Shown: positions 1 to 8,422 of the stretch, piece after piece
Layout: each line of letters begins with the position of its first letter
How positions within the stretch are numbered: position 1 is the stretch's first letter
Assembly (NCBI GenBank): GCA_028690215.1
Contig: JAQVBQ010000004.1
Location: forward strand, 1 to 64,000
DNA: 64,000 nucleotides
Origin: Bacteroidales bacterium
GTDB lineage: Bacteria > Bacteroidota > Bacteroidia > Bacteroidales > UBA932
Direction of reading: 5' to 3'
Translations under genes and position numbers: made by a program
The notes under the pieces: model-generated
Databases searched by the model: none
Told to the model about the DNA's origin: nothing
The model's input: only the letters and a program-made list of their open reading frames with translations

Positions 1-62
1 AGCTTGCCGCCTTTGCTGAATGTCGGCTTTATATTATCTACAATTTTTCTTAGCGCTTTCAT
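1..62 (-). CDS. nqrB: NqrB, Na+-translocating NADH:quinone reductase subunit B (N-terminus only)
   Basis: Read on the minus strand, the first 62 bases open with ATG at 62-60 and give MKALRKIVDNIKPTF followed by SKGGKL, a typical NqrB amino terminus. The rest of the gene lies outside the window. NqrB is a membrane subunit of the sodium pump Na+-NQR and carries covalently bound FMN. The start lies 10 bases downstream of the nqrA stop, so the two are surely cotranscribed. Only about 20 residues are visible, so the call rests on this short match plus its position after nqrA. Confidence 0.8.
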   Translation of the reverse strand, partial: MKALRKIVDNIKPTFSKGGK

Positions 63-72
63 CTCTATTTTA

Positions 73-1449
73 TTAAGACATTTCTTTAATCATCAAATCT
101 ATTCCTTTTGATACAATCTCTTGTACATCTATCTTGGAAGGGCATACAAATTCACAGAGTGCCAGATCTTCCTCGATAACTTCATAGATGCCCAGAGCCT
201 CCATGTTGTCAATATCTTCTGCAAGAATTGCCTTTAGAAGGTATGTCGGATAAATGTCCATAGGGAGCACTTTCTCATAAACGCCTGTCATGACAAAGGC
301 CCTCTCAGCGCCGTTTGTGTTGGTGTCCAACTCATAACTCTTCTTCGGAGTCAGCCATGAGAAATATGTGTGCGAAATGCTGAATTTCTTTGACCTGAAA
401 GGCTTAATCCATCCGAACATCTCGTAGTAGTTTCCTTCTGATATGAGGGTGATCTGATTGTGGTAAAATCCTAAGAATCCTTCTGCTCCAACATTGGTAC
501 CAGTAAGAACGTTTCCGCTTATCCACCTTACCGGTAGTTCGTCACCGGCGCTTTTGGCTATGTGGCCTGCATATTCTTTTATGTCACTCATGCACATGCC
601 GGGAAGACATTCAACATAACTTGGATTAACGCATCTCGGACCGGTTATGGCAATTGTCTTTTTGATGTCGTAGATTCCCTTTGTGAAAAGCTTACCTATT
701 GCGGCAACCCCGTACATGTCAATTGTCCATACTACCTCGCCCTTGTTTACAGGGTCGATGTTGTTGATCTGTATGCCTACGTTTCCTGCAGGATGAGGCC
801 CTTCTATTGTGTGGAATATCACCCTTTCAAGTCTGTGGAAAGGACTGCCTGCGTGGTTGTTTATGTGCAGGCTAAGGTGAATGCCACCCTTTGTAAGAAG
901 ATTGAGTACATCAATACCCGCCTGAAGCGACTCTTTTTCTGATTTGAGGGTGAAGTCAAGATCAGGAGCAAGTGGTGATGAGTCAAATCCTGAAATGTAG
1001 ATAGCCTTTGGCTCAATTGCAGGATTCGGGGTGATTCCGTAAGGGCGTTGCTTGATTACGGGCCATAGTCCGCTCTCCAACAAAACGTTGACAATCTCTT
1101 CTTTTATTGCAGTTTTTGGGTTTGGAACGTTAAACTGAATGTGTTCGTACTTTTTGTCGTTAAGGATAAGTACTGCAAGCAGTTTGCGTTTTTCACCCCT
1201 TACTATCTCTTTAACAACTCCACTCACCGGTGAGCAGATTTGTATTGATAGATTCGTTTTGTCTGCCAAGATTGGTGAACCGGCTTTGACTGCATCTCCT
1301 TCTTTTACAAGAAGTTTTGGGTTGAGAGTCCTGAAGTCAGAGGGTTTCACAGCAAGAATATCCGAAGAGATGGTTTTAGTGATTTGGTTTGAGGCATTTC
1401 CTTTTAAAGGAATGTCCAAACCTTTGCTTAATCGAATATGGTTTGACAT
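73..1449 (-). CDS. nqrA: NqrA, Na+-translocating NADH:quinone reductase subunit A
   Basis: This 458-residue protein matches subunit A of Na+-NQR, the peripheral subunit of the respiratory complex that oxidises NADH, reduces quinone and exports Na+. The N-terminus MSNHIRLSKGLDIPLKG is typical of the family, as is the later stretch EGFLGFYHNQITLISEG. I start at 1449 rather than at the ATG at 1482: the 11 extra residues are not family-like and would lie over the likely promoter (CAAAGATA at 1470-1477, which is TATCTTTG on the minus strand). Length is normal for the family. It is the first gene of an nqr operon that continues out of the left edge with nqrB. Confidence 0.95.
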   Translation of the reverse strand: MSNHIRLSKGLDIPLKGNASNQITKTISSDILAVKPSDFRTLNPKLLVKEGDAVKAGSPILADKTNLSIQICSPVSGVVKEIVRGEKRKLLAVLILNDKKYEHIQFNVPNPKTAIKEEIVNVLLESGLWPVIKQRPYGITPNPAIEPKAIYISGFDSSPLAPDLDFTLKSEKESLQAGIDVLNLLTKGGIHLSLHINNHAGSPFHRLERVIFHTIEGPHPAGNVGIQINNIDPVNKGEVVWTIDMYGVAAIGKLFTKGIYDIKKTIAITGPRCVNPSYVECLPGMCMSDIKEYAGHIAKSAGDELPVRWISGNVLTGTNVGAEGFLGFYHNQITLISEGNYYEMFGWIKPFRSKKFSISHTYFSWLTPKKSYELDTNTNGAERAFVMTGVYEKVLPMDIYPTYLLKAILAEDIDNMEALGIYEVIEEDLALCEFVCPSKIDVQEIVSKGIDLMIKEMS

Positions 1450-1469
1450 TATTGTGAAAAATTTTGCGG

Positions 1470-1477
1470 CAAAGATA
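1470..1477 (-). promoter_or_regulatory. Bacteroidota -7 promoter element for nqr operon
   Basis: TATCTTTG on the minus strand fits the Bacteroidota -7 consensus TAnnTTTG and sits 20 bases upstream of the nqrA start. A plus-strand TAATTTTG at 1489-1496 would serve the divergent helicase gene only with an almost leaderless transcript. Confidence 0.55.
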
Positions 1478-1501
1478 CACAATATTTATAATTTTGTGCC
1501 A

Positions 1502-4237
1502 ATGAAGACTGATTTTTCAACAATTTACGAAGGGCTGAATAGTGCTCAAAGTCAGGCAGTTGAGCAATTTGATGGCCCCTGTTTGATAGTGGCGGGAGCG
1601 GGATCCGGAAAAACGAGAGTGCTAACCTGCAGGATTGCTAATATTCTGGACCATGGACACAAGGCCGGTTCGGTGCTGGCACTTACATTCACAAACAAGG
1701 CATCTAAGGAGATGAAGGAGAGGATAGCCTCTCTTGTGGGTTATGATGTGGCCAGAAATTTATGGATGGGTACATTTCACTCTGTTTTTGTGAAATTTCT
1801 CAGGGAAGATGCTGAATTGCTCGGTTTTCCCAAGAGTTTTACTATTTATGACACATCTGATTCCAGAAGTGCTATAAGGGCTTGTGTCAAAGAGCTCTCT
1901 CTGGATGAGAAGATATATAAGCCAAATGAGGTGCTTTCCAGGATATCAATGGCTAAGAACAACCTGGTTACTCCGGCTGCTTATCTCAGCAATGCTACTC
2001 TGGCTCAAAATGATGCTGCTGCCAAGAAGCCCAGGATAGGGGAGATTTATGCTCTTTATCATAAGAAATGTAAACAGGCCGGAGCAATGGATTTTGATGA
2101 TATTCTTGTATATACAAATATTTTGCTTCGTGATTTTCCGCAGGTTCTTGAGAAGCTGAGATCACGGTTTTCATATATTCTTGTAGATGAGTATCAGGAT
2201 ACTAACTATTCTCAATATCTGATAGTCAAGAAACTGGCCTCTGTTCACAGAAATCTTTGTGTCGTGGGTGATGATGCGCAAAGTATATACTCGTTTCGCG
2301 GAGCGAGGATTGAGAATATTCTGAATTTTCGGAAAGATTATCCCGAGGCCAAGGAGTTCCGTCTGGAGCAAAATTATCGTTCTACTCAGACAATTGTAAA
2401 GGCTGCAAACAGCCTTATAGCAAGGAATTCAATGCAGATAAAAAAGGAGTGCTTCTCGTCGGCTGCTGAGGGTGAAAAAATTACTGTCCTCAATGCTTAC
2501 ACTGATCAGGAGGAGGCCTTTATGCTTGCTTCTTCGGTTTTGGCCAGGATTTATCAGGATAAGGCATCTTACGGCGATTTTGCTGTCCTGTACAGGACAA
2601 ATGCTCAATCGCGTGCTGTTGAGGAGGCTTTGAGGAAACGTTCGTTACCCTACAAGATTTATGGGGGGCACTCTTTTTATGAACGGGCTGAGGTTAAGGA
2701 TATGATCTCTTATTTGCGGCTGCTGCTCAATAAAAAGGATGATGAGGCTTTCAGGAGGATTGTCAATGTTCCTCCGAGGGGAATTGGTGACACAACTGTC
2801 TCTTGTCTGACGGCGGCGGCCAACTCGGCAGGGGTCTCCCTTTGGGAAGCTATGATGGAGGGGCAGATGAGTGCTATGGGCATCAAGCAGGCCGCCGCCG
2901 GCAAGCTTTTCCAGTTTGCAAAGATGATTGCTGAGATCAGTGCCAAAGTTGCGACCTACAATGTCTATGATATTGCCATGGAGGTTCTGGTGAAATCGGG
3001 TTATATGGACTATCTCAGGTCCGATACATCGGTTGAGGGGCAGGCCCGCCTTGACAACGTTGAGGAGTTGATGAACAGTATCAAGGCTTTTGTAGAGGAG
3101 GTAGAAGAGACCGGTGAAATAAACAACGATCTTGAGTCAGCAAAACCAGCTTTAGATTCCAACTCTTCCAACTCTTCCAATTCTTCCGCTTCTCCCACTT
3201 CCGCTTCATCCGATTCTTTCACTTCATCCACTTCATCCGATTTATCCGATTCATCCACTTCACCTCTCACCGACGATTCTGATTTAGATGAGCAAGTGCC
3301 GGATGGACAGAGCAGCAACTCAAACCCTTTGGTCTCGCTTGCAAATTATATAGAGAATATAGCGCTTCTAAGTGCTATCGACGAGAATAATGCACCCGAG
3401 GATTCTAACAAGATCAGCCTTATGACTGTCCACTCGGCAAAAGGGTTGGAATTCCCTTATGTGTATGTGGTAGGTATGGAGGAGAACCTTTTCCCGTCGG
3501 GCAGTATGTCCGGAATCAAGGAGACAGATCTGGAGGAGGAGAGAAGACTCTTTTATGTTGCACTGACGAGGGCGAAGTTGAATGTTACGCTCTCGTACGC
3601 CCAGTCACGTTTCAGATGGGGCTCACATGTTAATTATCCAACAAGCAGGTTTTTGAGAGAGATTGATCCAAAATACCTTGACTGGCCTGATATGAAAAGT
3701 GAGATGGGTGGTGATGATTACAATCTGGTATCGATGAGCTCTCTTTCCAATAGCGGAACATCCCGCTCCGAAAATCGCTTTCGTGATAGGTCAGGTTCCG
3801 GGAATGATGACAGAACGACTTCCGGTAATTATGAAAGAAGCGGTTCCGGTTCATACGACAGATCCGCTTTCGGGTCATATAACAGATCCGGGTCAGGATC
3901 TCATGACCGATCCGGTTCTGGTTCTTTGAACGGCAGCCCCGGTTCTCAATATCGTGATCGCGCAGGTAATCCTTCAAATGACAAGAGTTCATCCGACAAT
4001 ACGCGAAATGTATTTCGTCCGTCGACTACGTTCCGGAAGCCGGCCGACCCGGATTTCAAGGCAGACCCTATTTCAAAATTGAAAGTTGGCCTGAAAGTTG
4101 AACATGACCGATTTGGTTTCGGAACACTGCTCGAACTCGAGGGGGATGCCCTGAATGCAAAAGCTATTGTCGATTTTGAACAAGGTGGAAAAAAAACATT
4201 ACTCTTGAAGTTCGCGAAGCTCCGCGTTGTAGAATAA
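1502..4237 (+). CDS. pcrA: UvrD/PcrA-type superfamily 1 DNA helicase with repeat-rich inserts
   Basis: This 911-residue ATP-dependent 3'-5' DNA helicase would act in excision repair and replication restart. It shows the Q-like motif LNSAQSQAV, Walker A AGAGSGKTR, motif Ia LTFTNKASKEM, Walker B VDEYQDTN, motif III GDDAQSIYSFRGA, motif IV EQNYRST, motif V TVHSAKGLEF and motif VI FYVALTRAK. I start at 1502; an upstream in-frame ATG at 1139 would add 121 residues encoded antisense to nqrA. Two parts are odd. A Ser/Thr/Asp-rich insert (about residues 552-588) splits the 2B region between motifs IV and V. A C-terminal run of octad RSGSGS-like repeats (about residues 760-810) precedes the usual PcrA-like C-terminal domain. 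The body of the protein is complete. Confidence 0.93.
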   Translation: MKTDFSTIYEGLNSAQSQAVEQFDGPCLIVAGAGSGKTRVLTCRIANILDHGHKAGSVLALTFTNKASKEMKERIASLVGYDVARNLWMGTFHSVFVKFLREDAELLGFPKSFTIYDTSDSRSAIRACVKELSLDEKIYKPNEVLSRISMAKNNLVTPAAYLSNATLAQNDAAAKKPRIGEIYALYHKKCKQAGAMDFDDILVYTNILLRDFPQVLEKLRSRFSYILVDEYQDTNYSQYLIVKKLASVHRNLCVVGDDAQSIYSFRGARIENILNFRKDYPEAKEFRLEQNYRSTQTIVKAANSLIARNSMQIKKECFSSAAEGEKITVLNAYTDQEEAFMLASSVLARIYQDKASYGDFAVLYRTNAQSRAVEEALRKRSLPYKIYGGHSFYERAEVKDMISYLRLLLNKKDDEAFRRIVNVPPRGIGDTTVSCLTAAANSAGVSLWEAMMEGQMSAMGIKQAAAGKLFQFAKMIAEISAKVATYNVYDIAMEVLVKSGYMDYLRSDTSVEGQARLDNVEELMNSIKAFVEEVEETGEINNDLESAKPALDSNSSNSSNSSASPTSASSDSFTSSTSSDLSDSSTSPLTDDSDLDEQVPDGQSSNSNPLVSLANYIENIALLSAIDENNAPEDSNKISLMTVHSAKGLEFPYVYVVGMEENLFPSGSMSGIKETDLEEERRLFYVALTRAKLNVTLSYAQSRFRWGSHVNYPTSRFLREIDPKYLDWPDMKSEMGGDDYNLVSMSSLSNSGTSRSENRFRDRSGSGNDDRTTSGNYERSGSGSYDRSAFGSYNRSGSGSHDRSGSGSLNGSPGSQYRDRAGNPSNDKSSSDNTRNVFRPSTTFRKPADPDFKADPISKLKVGLKVEHDRFGFGTLLELEGDALNAKAIVDFEQGGKKTLLLKFAKLRVVE
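3157..3265 (+). repeat. Simple-sequence repeat coding a Ser/Thr-rich insert in the helicase
   Basis: Degenerate repeats of 9-nt units such as TCCAACTCT pass into TTCATCCGA/TTCATCCAC units. Read in frame they give Ser-Asn-Ser-Ser and Thr-Ser-Ser-Asp strings. All units are multiples of three, so the helicase frame stays open. Confidence 0.8.
3781..3930 (+). repeat. 24-nt tandem repeats coding RSGSGS octads in the helicase C-tail
   Basis: About six diverged copies of a 24-nt unit encode octads of the form (D/E/N)RSGSGS(Y/H), for example YDRSAFGS, YNRSGSGS and HDRSGSGS. The unit length keeps the frame. The peptide is basic, flexible and probably disordered. Confidence 0.8.
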
Positions 4238-4287
4238 CTCCGCATCGTGTAAGATAATTGTAGTATAACTTCGCATCATGTAAGATA
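4234..4287 (+). repeat. Pair of 23-nt direct repeats at the helicase stop
   Basis: The 23-nt segments at 4234-4256 and 4265-4287 (both beginning ATAACT and ending TAAGATA) differ at only two positions. The first copy contains the helicase stop codon, so the duplication probably arose by slippage at the gene end. Confidence 0.75.
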
Positions 4288-4308
4288 AACACATAGTTTA
4301 TTAACTTA

Positions 4309-4364
4309 GTTGTATGAACAATATTTTAGAGGACTGGTTGTATGAACAATATTACAGAGGACTG
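4309..4364 (+). repeat. Adjacent tandem duplication of a 28-nt unit
   Basis: Two head-to-tail copies, 4309-4336 and 4337-4364, begin GTTGTATGAACAATATT and end AGAGGACTG. They differ at two positions. No coding function is evident. Confidence 0.8.
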
Positions 4365-4752
4365 AATTTTTTGAAACTCTAATTATTGCATGGAATATAC
4401 TAATTACAACCGGAAATCTTAATTGTCAAATTTTTATAACCGTCATAATATAATTGTCAAATTAATTTTGCCTGTGTATAGATTTTTTACCGATTATAAT
4501 GTCATTTGCTGAGATTTTCCACAAATAGAAATATCACATATTTGATAATAAATTGAAGCCTATTAAGCGAATTCCGATCTTTATATAAGAAAAATTTCTT
4601 TAAAAACAGAAAAAAATTAAAAATATTTTCAAAAATTTAAACTTTGGCACAGAGTTTGTATTTTTTAAATCGAAGTTTTTCATAGTTTAAGTTTAGGTTA
4701 AGTAATGGGGCATTATTCCGGAAGGGGTGAGGCCCCATGAAGTTTTTATATA

Positions 4753-4950
4753 TTTAGTGGCACTGATTTTTCTAATCACCTGTTTATACGGTGAGTAAAA
4801 ACGACTATTAATCAGAAGTTTATAAGCGTCTGTATATCTGTGTAATATAAAAATATGTATCACAAAATTTTCATCACTGCCATCAATATCTGTCAAACAA
4901 AACTGCAAATATCAGAATATTAAGTGATTAGAAAAATCAGTGCCACTAAA
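4753..4950. repeat. 198-bp element bounded by perfect 27-bp inverted repeats
   Basis: The arm 4753-4779 (starts TTTAGTGGCACTGATTTTTC) is the exact reverse complement of 4924-4950. Together they bound a 198-bp segment with 144 bp between the arms. A further shortened copy of the right arm lies at 5001-5019 with one extra A. The layout resembles a miniature inverted-repeat element (MITE-like), but I see no convincing target-site duplication and no transposase, so its nature is open. Confidence 0.6.
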
Positions 4951-4954
4951 AATA

Positions 4955-4987
4955 AAGCGCCTGTAAATACTACATTTACAGGCGCTT
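4955..4987 (-). terminator. Rho-independent terminator for the FAD/Fe-S dehydrogenase gene
   Basis: A perfect 14-bp stem (4955-4968 with 4974-4987) closes a 5-nt loop. On the minus strand it is followed by TTTATTTTT. It lies about 40 bases past the stop of the minus-strand gene at 5026. Confidence 0.85.
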
Positions 4988-5025
4988 AGCTATTGCTTAT
5001 TTAGAAAAAATCAGTGCCATCAATA

Positions 5026-8000
5026 TTACTTAAACGCTTGCTCACTGAGCCCCTTGCCGCCGAGTCGCAATTCGCTGAAGTAATCCGGGACAGCTCTTCC
5101 GAGCAGGCTGTCTACATATACTTTCGCAAGGTATTGTGAGAGCATGAAGCCGTGGCCGCGCATTCCCACGAATAAGCCTGCCTCGGGGTCTATTATGTAG
5201 CGTGGCTCTGTGTAGTAACCCGACCATATCGCCTGGAATCCGACCCCGGAGAGCTGAGGTATCCAGTCTGTAAACATCTCTGTTGCGACCTCAATAAAAT
5301 CCCGGGTGTTTATCTTCAGGTTCTTCGCTGTCTCTTTTGCATCTATTGCCGGTGAGGCACAGCCGATAATCTGCCCTGTCTCAGCAAGCTGTTGACCGTA
5401 AACAGCTGAAAATCCTTTATATTTTCTTCTGTCTATTATCATGTCTAGATTTGCTCCGTCTTTACCCAGCATAGGCAGCCTCTTTGTGATGAATGCCTGG
5501 TGTTTGACAGGGTATAGGCCGGTCTCGATGCCAAGTTTCTTTGCAAATTTGTCTGCATTTCCACCGAGAGCATTTATAAATATCTCTGTCCTGAACTCAA
5601 GATATTCTCTGTTTGGTGTCTGTAAAATAACATGGTACTCCTTGCCATTCCTGCGGACATCAATCAGTCTGGTGTTCTCGAGAATCGTTCCTCCAAGGCT
5701 CCGGCCGATATGCCTTACAGCATCAATTGTCAATCCCGGATTTGCCTGCCAGCAGTTGTTGGTTATCAGTGCGTGGCTGTAGGTGGACAATGATGTGTTG
5801 AAGTATGGTGATATCTCCTTTCTGAAATCTTTTTTGTCAACCATGTAAGCATCAGACCAGGCACGGGAGAGATCTAGAGATTTATATGTCTCCTCATCAT
5901 GTGCCAGATTGACATATCTGGTTAGTTTGAAGTCGATGTGAGTCTTTTCATTCAGTGCCCTGAAAATCTCAAGGTTGTGCATTGCTATATCAGCCAGAGC
6001 AGGCAGTGAGAATGCCGGTCGTCCTCCCGCGATGTTTCGCCATGAACTTCCTAACCCGTCATTGATAAGGTAAGGTTTGTAACCAGCCTCTGAAAGATAA
6101 CGGAAAAGTGACGAACCTGCAATTCCGCCTCCTGCTATCAATGCCGCTACCTTTTTAACCTCTCTTTGCCCTTTATTCGGAGAAACATCCGGAAGAATTA
6201 CCCTCTCCTCCCTGTTCTTGTTGACCATCTCTCCAAGATTAACCAGATTGGACATAGGACCTCTCGGCGTTGGTTCTCCGAGAACCTCTATTCCGTATGC
6301 CCTGAGCAGAGTCCTTGCTCTCGGGACGCATCTGTTTCCGCGGCATGCACCCATGCCTATTCTGGAGATATGTTTCAACTCATCTGAAGAGATAACTTTC
6401 CTGTCACCAATGACAGACAAAAGTTTTTCAACAGTAACGTCTTCACAGTGACAGATATATGATTTTGCATCGTGAGGTTGCCCAAGCTTCAGAAGCCTGA
6501 GCGGTTCAGGATAGCTCTCCTTGACAATAAAGCCCCTTACTTTCAAAAGTTCCTCTCCTTCGAGATTTGTCGCCTTAACTCTGGCCACATTTGTCTTGTT
6601 GTCGCTTTTGAGAATCCTCTCGATAACTCCCTCTCCGACCTTTTCTCCGTTATTGTTGACAAGATATACCTCAACACCCTCGTTTGCCTTGTATTCAATC
6701 GGCAGGAAGAGCCAGTTCTTGTTGAACTGGTAACCGAAAATAGCAAGACCCGGACATTGATGAACGCATTGCATGCAACCTATACACTTGTCAAAATCAA
6801 TCCTCGGAACGGTTGATGTTGAAGATTTGGTTATAGCCCCGTATTTACATGCAAAAGAGCACGGGTTGCAAGCAAACCCATAGAGACAGTCAATCTGGAC
6901 GAAACCTTTCGATTCCATTCTCTCTTTAGAAGGCTTTAACGGCTCTTCCAGTATCCTGACCGGATGCTGCTGAGAATCTATGTACTCCTTGGATATTGAG
7001 AGATAGTTGTCGTAGTTGTATCTTATCCCGAGATCCTGCATGATTTCGTATGCGCACTGGCGCCCTCTGAGGACGGCAGAGGTTCCCTCTCCGATCTTGA
7101 CAGAATCACCGACACCGTGACACTTCCTTCCGAACACCTCAATACCTTTTCTGAAGAGCTGATTGTCAGGAATTAAACCCGTACATATATTTATACAGTC
7201 AATATCCTCCACGAGTGTCTCTGTTCCTGCTATTGGTTTGAAATTCTCGCATTTGGCAATGATTGCACCGGTTATACCTGTACGGTCCTCGTTTGGAATT
7301 GCTTCAAGAAGTATGTGTGATGTTAGAATCGGGATCCCGAGCCTCCTTACTCTGTTTGCCTGAACAGGAAAACCACCCTCTGACGGCATTGCCTCTATTA
7401 TAGCCTTGACACTGGCTCCTGCCTGCATCGCCTGGTAAGATGTGAGGTATCCGATATTGCCGGCGCCGACAGTGAGAATCTTCTTCCCCAAAAGGGTAAG
7501 CTCTTTGTTCATCATTCTCTGTACGACTGCTGCAGTGTACACTCCCGGAAGATCGTCATTCTTAAATGCCGGCATAAATGGAACCGCGCCTGTTGCCACA
7601 ACAATCTGTTCAGTATCTATATAAAAGACCTCCTGAGTGGCAATATTCTTGGCTATAAGTCTTTTGCCCTCAACAATGTCCCATATGACCGAGTCAAGTA
7701 TGATTCCGGTATGATCTTCCCCTGCCAGATTTGATGCTATGTCAAAACCTCTCATGCCACCGAATCTTTTCTCTTTCTCGAAAAAGAAAAACTGGTGAGT
7801 CTGCATTACAAACTGACCGCCGATTTTGCTGTTATTGTCAATGACAAGATTGTCGACACCTGCTTTGCAGAGCTCTTCCCTTACCGCCAGTCCTGCAGGC
7901 CCTGCACCTATTATGGCCACAGTTGTCTTGAAAACCCTGATTGCCGGTTTTAATCCGCCGGGGTATTCAATTCCCTCAGGCATGTAAGATTCGTCAATCC

Positions 8001-8274
8001 TTCTTACATCTTTTACTTCGTCCACCTTGGTTATACATATTCGACGGACCCTCCCGTCAACTAACATTTCGCAGGCTCCACATTTTCCGATTCCGCACTC
8101 CAAAGTACGCTCTCTGTGTTCCAGACTGTGCTTGTGTACTACGAGCCCTGCCTGATGTAAGGCTGCTGCAATTGTAAATCCCCTCTGACCAACAACTTTT
8201 TGTCCTTCGAATGTAAATTCTACTCTATCTTCCACAGGGATCGGAAGAATAGGATGTTCAGTGATTTTGTACAT
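5026..8274 (-). CDS. Fused multidomain FAD/[Fe-S] amino-acid-type dehydrogenase (HcnABC/opine-oxidase-like)
   Basis: One 1082-residue chain joins parts that are normally separate subunits. Residues 15-95 form a [2Fe-2S] domain with Cys60, Cys65, Cys68 and Cys80. From about 117 follows a pyridine-nucleotide-disulfide-type FAD domain (IIGAGPAGLA, then VGAGNIGYLTS for the second dinucleotide site). A Cys-rich segment (FACNPCSFACKYGA) and a [4Fe-4S] motif CIGCMQCVHQCPG come next. A BFD-like [2Fe-2S] domain (CHCEDVT and GACRGNRC) follows, then a second, DAO-type FAD domain starting at AGGGIAGSSLF. The set matches subunits A, B and C of hydrogen cyanide synthase, opine oxidase and proline/sarcosine dehydrogenase systems, which oxidise an amino or imino acid and pass electrons to the membrane or other carriers. 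The substrate cannot be read from the sequence. It appears to be transcribed alone and ends at a strong terminator. Confidence 0.85.
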   Translation of the reverse strand: MYKITEHPILPIPVEDRVEFTFEGQKVVGQRGFTIAAALHQAGLVVHKHSLEHRERTLECGIGKCGACEMLVDGRVRRICITKVDEVKDVRRIDESYMPEGIEYPGGLKPAIRVFKTTVAIIGAGPAGLAVREELCKAGVDNLVIDNNSKIGGQFVMQTHQFFFFEKEKRFGGMRGFDIASNLAGEDHTGIILDSVIWDIVEGKRLIAKNIATQEVFYIDTEQIVVATGAVPFMPAFKNDDLPGVYTAAVVQRMMNKELTLLGKKILTVGAGNIGYLTSYQAMQAGASVKAIIEAMPSEGGFPVQANRVRRLGIPILTSHILLEAIPNEDRTGITGAIIAKCENFKPIAGTETLVEDIDCINICTGLIPDNQLFRKGIEVFGRKCHGVGDSVKIGEGTSAVLRGRQCAYEIMQDLGIRYNYDNYLSISKEYIDSQQHPVRILEEPLKPSKERMESKGFVQIDCLYGFACNPCSFACKYGAITKSSTSTVPRIDFDKCIGCMQCVHQCPGLAIFGYQFNKNWLFLPIEYKANEGVEVYLVNNNGEKVGEGVIERILKSDNKTNVARVKATNLEGEELLKVRGFIVKESYPEPLRLLKLGQPHDAKSYICHCEDVTVEKLLSVIGDRKVISSDELKHISRIGMGACRGNRCVPRARTLLRAYGIEVLGEPTPRGPMSNLVNLGEMVNKNREERVILPDVSPNKGQREVKKVAALIAGGGIAGSSLFRYLSEAGYKPYLINDGLGSSWRNIAGGRPAFSLPALADIAMHNLEIFRALNEKTHIDFKLTRYVNLAHDEETYKSLDLSRAWSDAYMVDKKDFRKEISPYFNTSLSTYSHALITNNCWQANPGLTIDAVRHIGRSLGGTILENTRLIDVRRNGKEYHVILQTPNREYLEFRTEIFINALGGNADKFAKKLGIETGLYPVKHQAFITKRLPMLGKDGANLDMIIDRRKYKGFSAVYGQQLAETGQIIGCASPAIDAKETAKNLKINTRDFIEVATEMFTDWIPQLSGVGFQAIWSGYYTEPRYIIDPEAGLFVGMRGHGFMLSQYLAKVYVDSLLGRAVPDYFSELRLGGKGLSEQAFK

Positions 8275-8293
8275 AGTTTAAAAATAGTTTGAA

Positions 8294-8301
8294 CAAATTT
8301 A
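8294..8301 (-). promoter_or_regulatory. -7 promoter element for the fused dehydrogenase
   Basis: TAAATTTG on the minus strand matches TAnnTTTG, 19 bases upstream of the ATG at 8274. Confidence 0.5.
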
Positions 8302-8386
8302 ATAAAAATCACTTCTGACGATTTTAGATTTAGATATTTTTTGCAAAAAATTGACGATTCTGTTACTAAATTCTAATATATCGTAA

Positions 8387-8394
8387 TAGATTTG
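8387..8394 (+). promoter_or_regulatory. -7 promoter element for the DUF4493/DUF6359 lipoprotein
   Basis: TAGATTTG matches TAnnTTTG and lies 28 bases upstream of the ATG at 8423. Confidence 0.5.
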
Positions 8395-8422
8395 ATTGAC
8401 TAACCAATTAAATCTGTGAGAT

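Larger units (their letters stand above)
4238..5025. other. Repeat-rich, AT-rich intergenic region
   Basis: This 788-base gap separates the convergent helicase and FAD dehydrogenase genes. It holds two pairs of direct repeats just after the helicase stop, a very AT-rich stretch (about 4370-4690) in which I see no gene, a 27-bp inverted-repeat pair at 4753 and 4924, and a strong terminator at 4955-4987. A 71-codon minus-strand frame at 4693-4908 lies across the inverted-repeat interval and resembles nothing I recognise. Confidence 0.7.

Noticed and set aside
1139..1501. N-terminal extension of the helicase frame
   Set aside because: It is antisense to nqrA, covers the nqrA promoter and adds no family sequence; the helicase body begins at 1502.
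3010..3318. Acidic minus-strand frame opposite the Ser-rich helicase insert
   Set aside because: The Glu/Asp strings come from the repeats read backwards; the helicase frame with its motifs on both sides is real.
4693..4908. 71-codon minus-strand frame in the gap after the helicase
   Set aside because: It lies across the inverted-repeat element in very AT-rich DNA, has no recognisable motif and no clear promoter.
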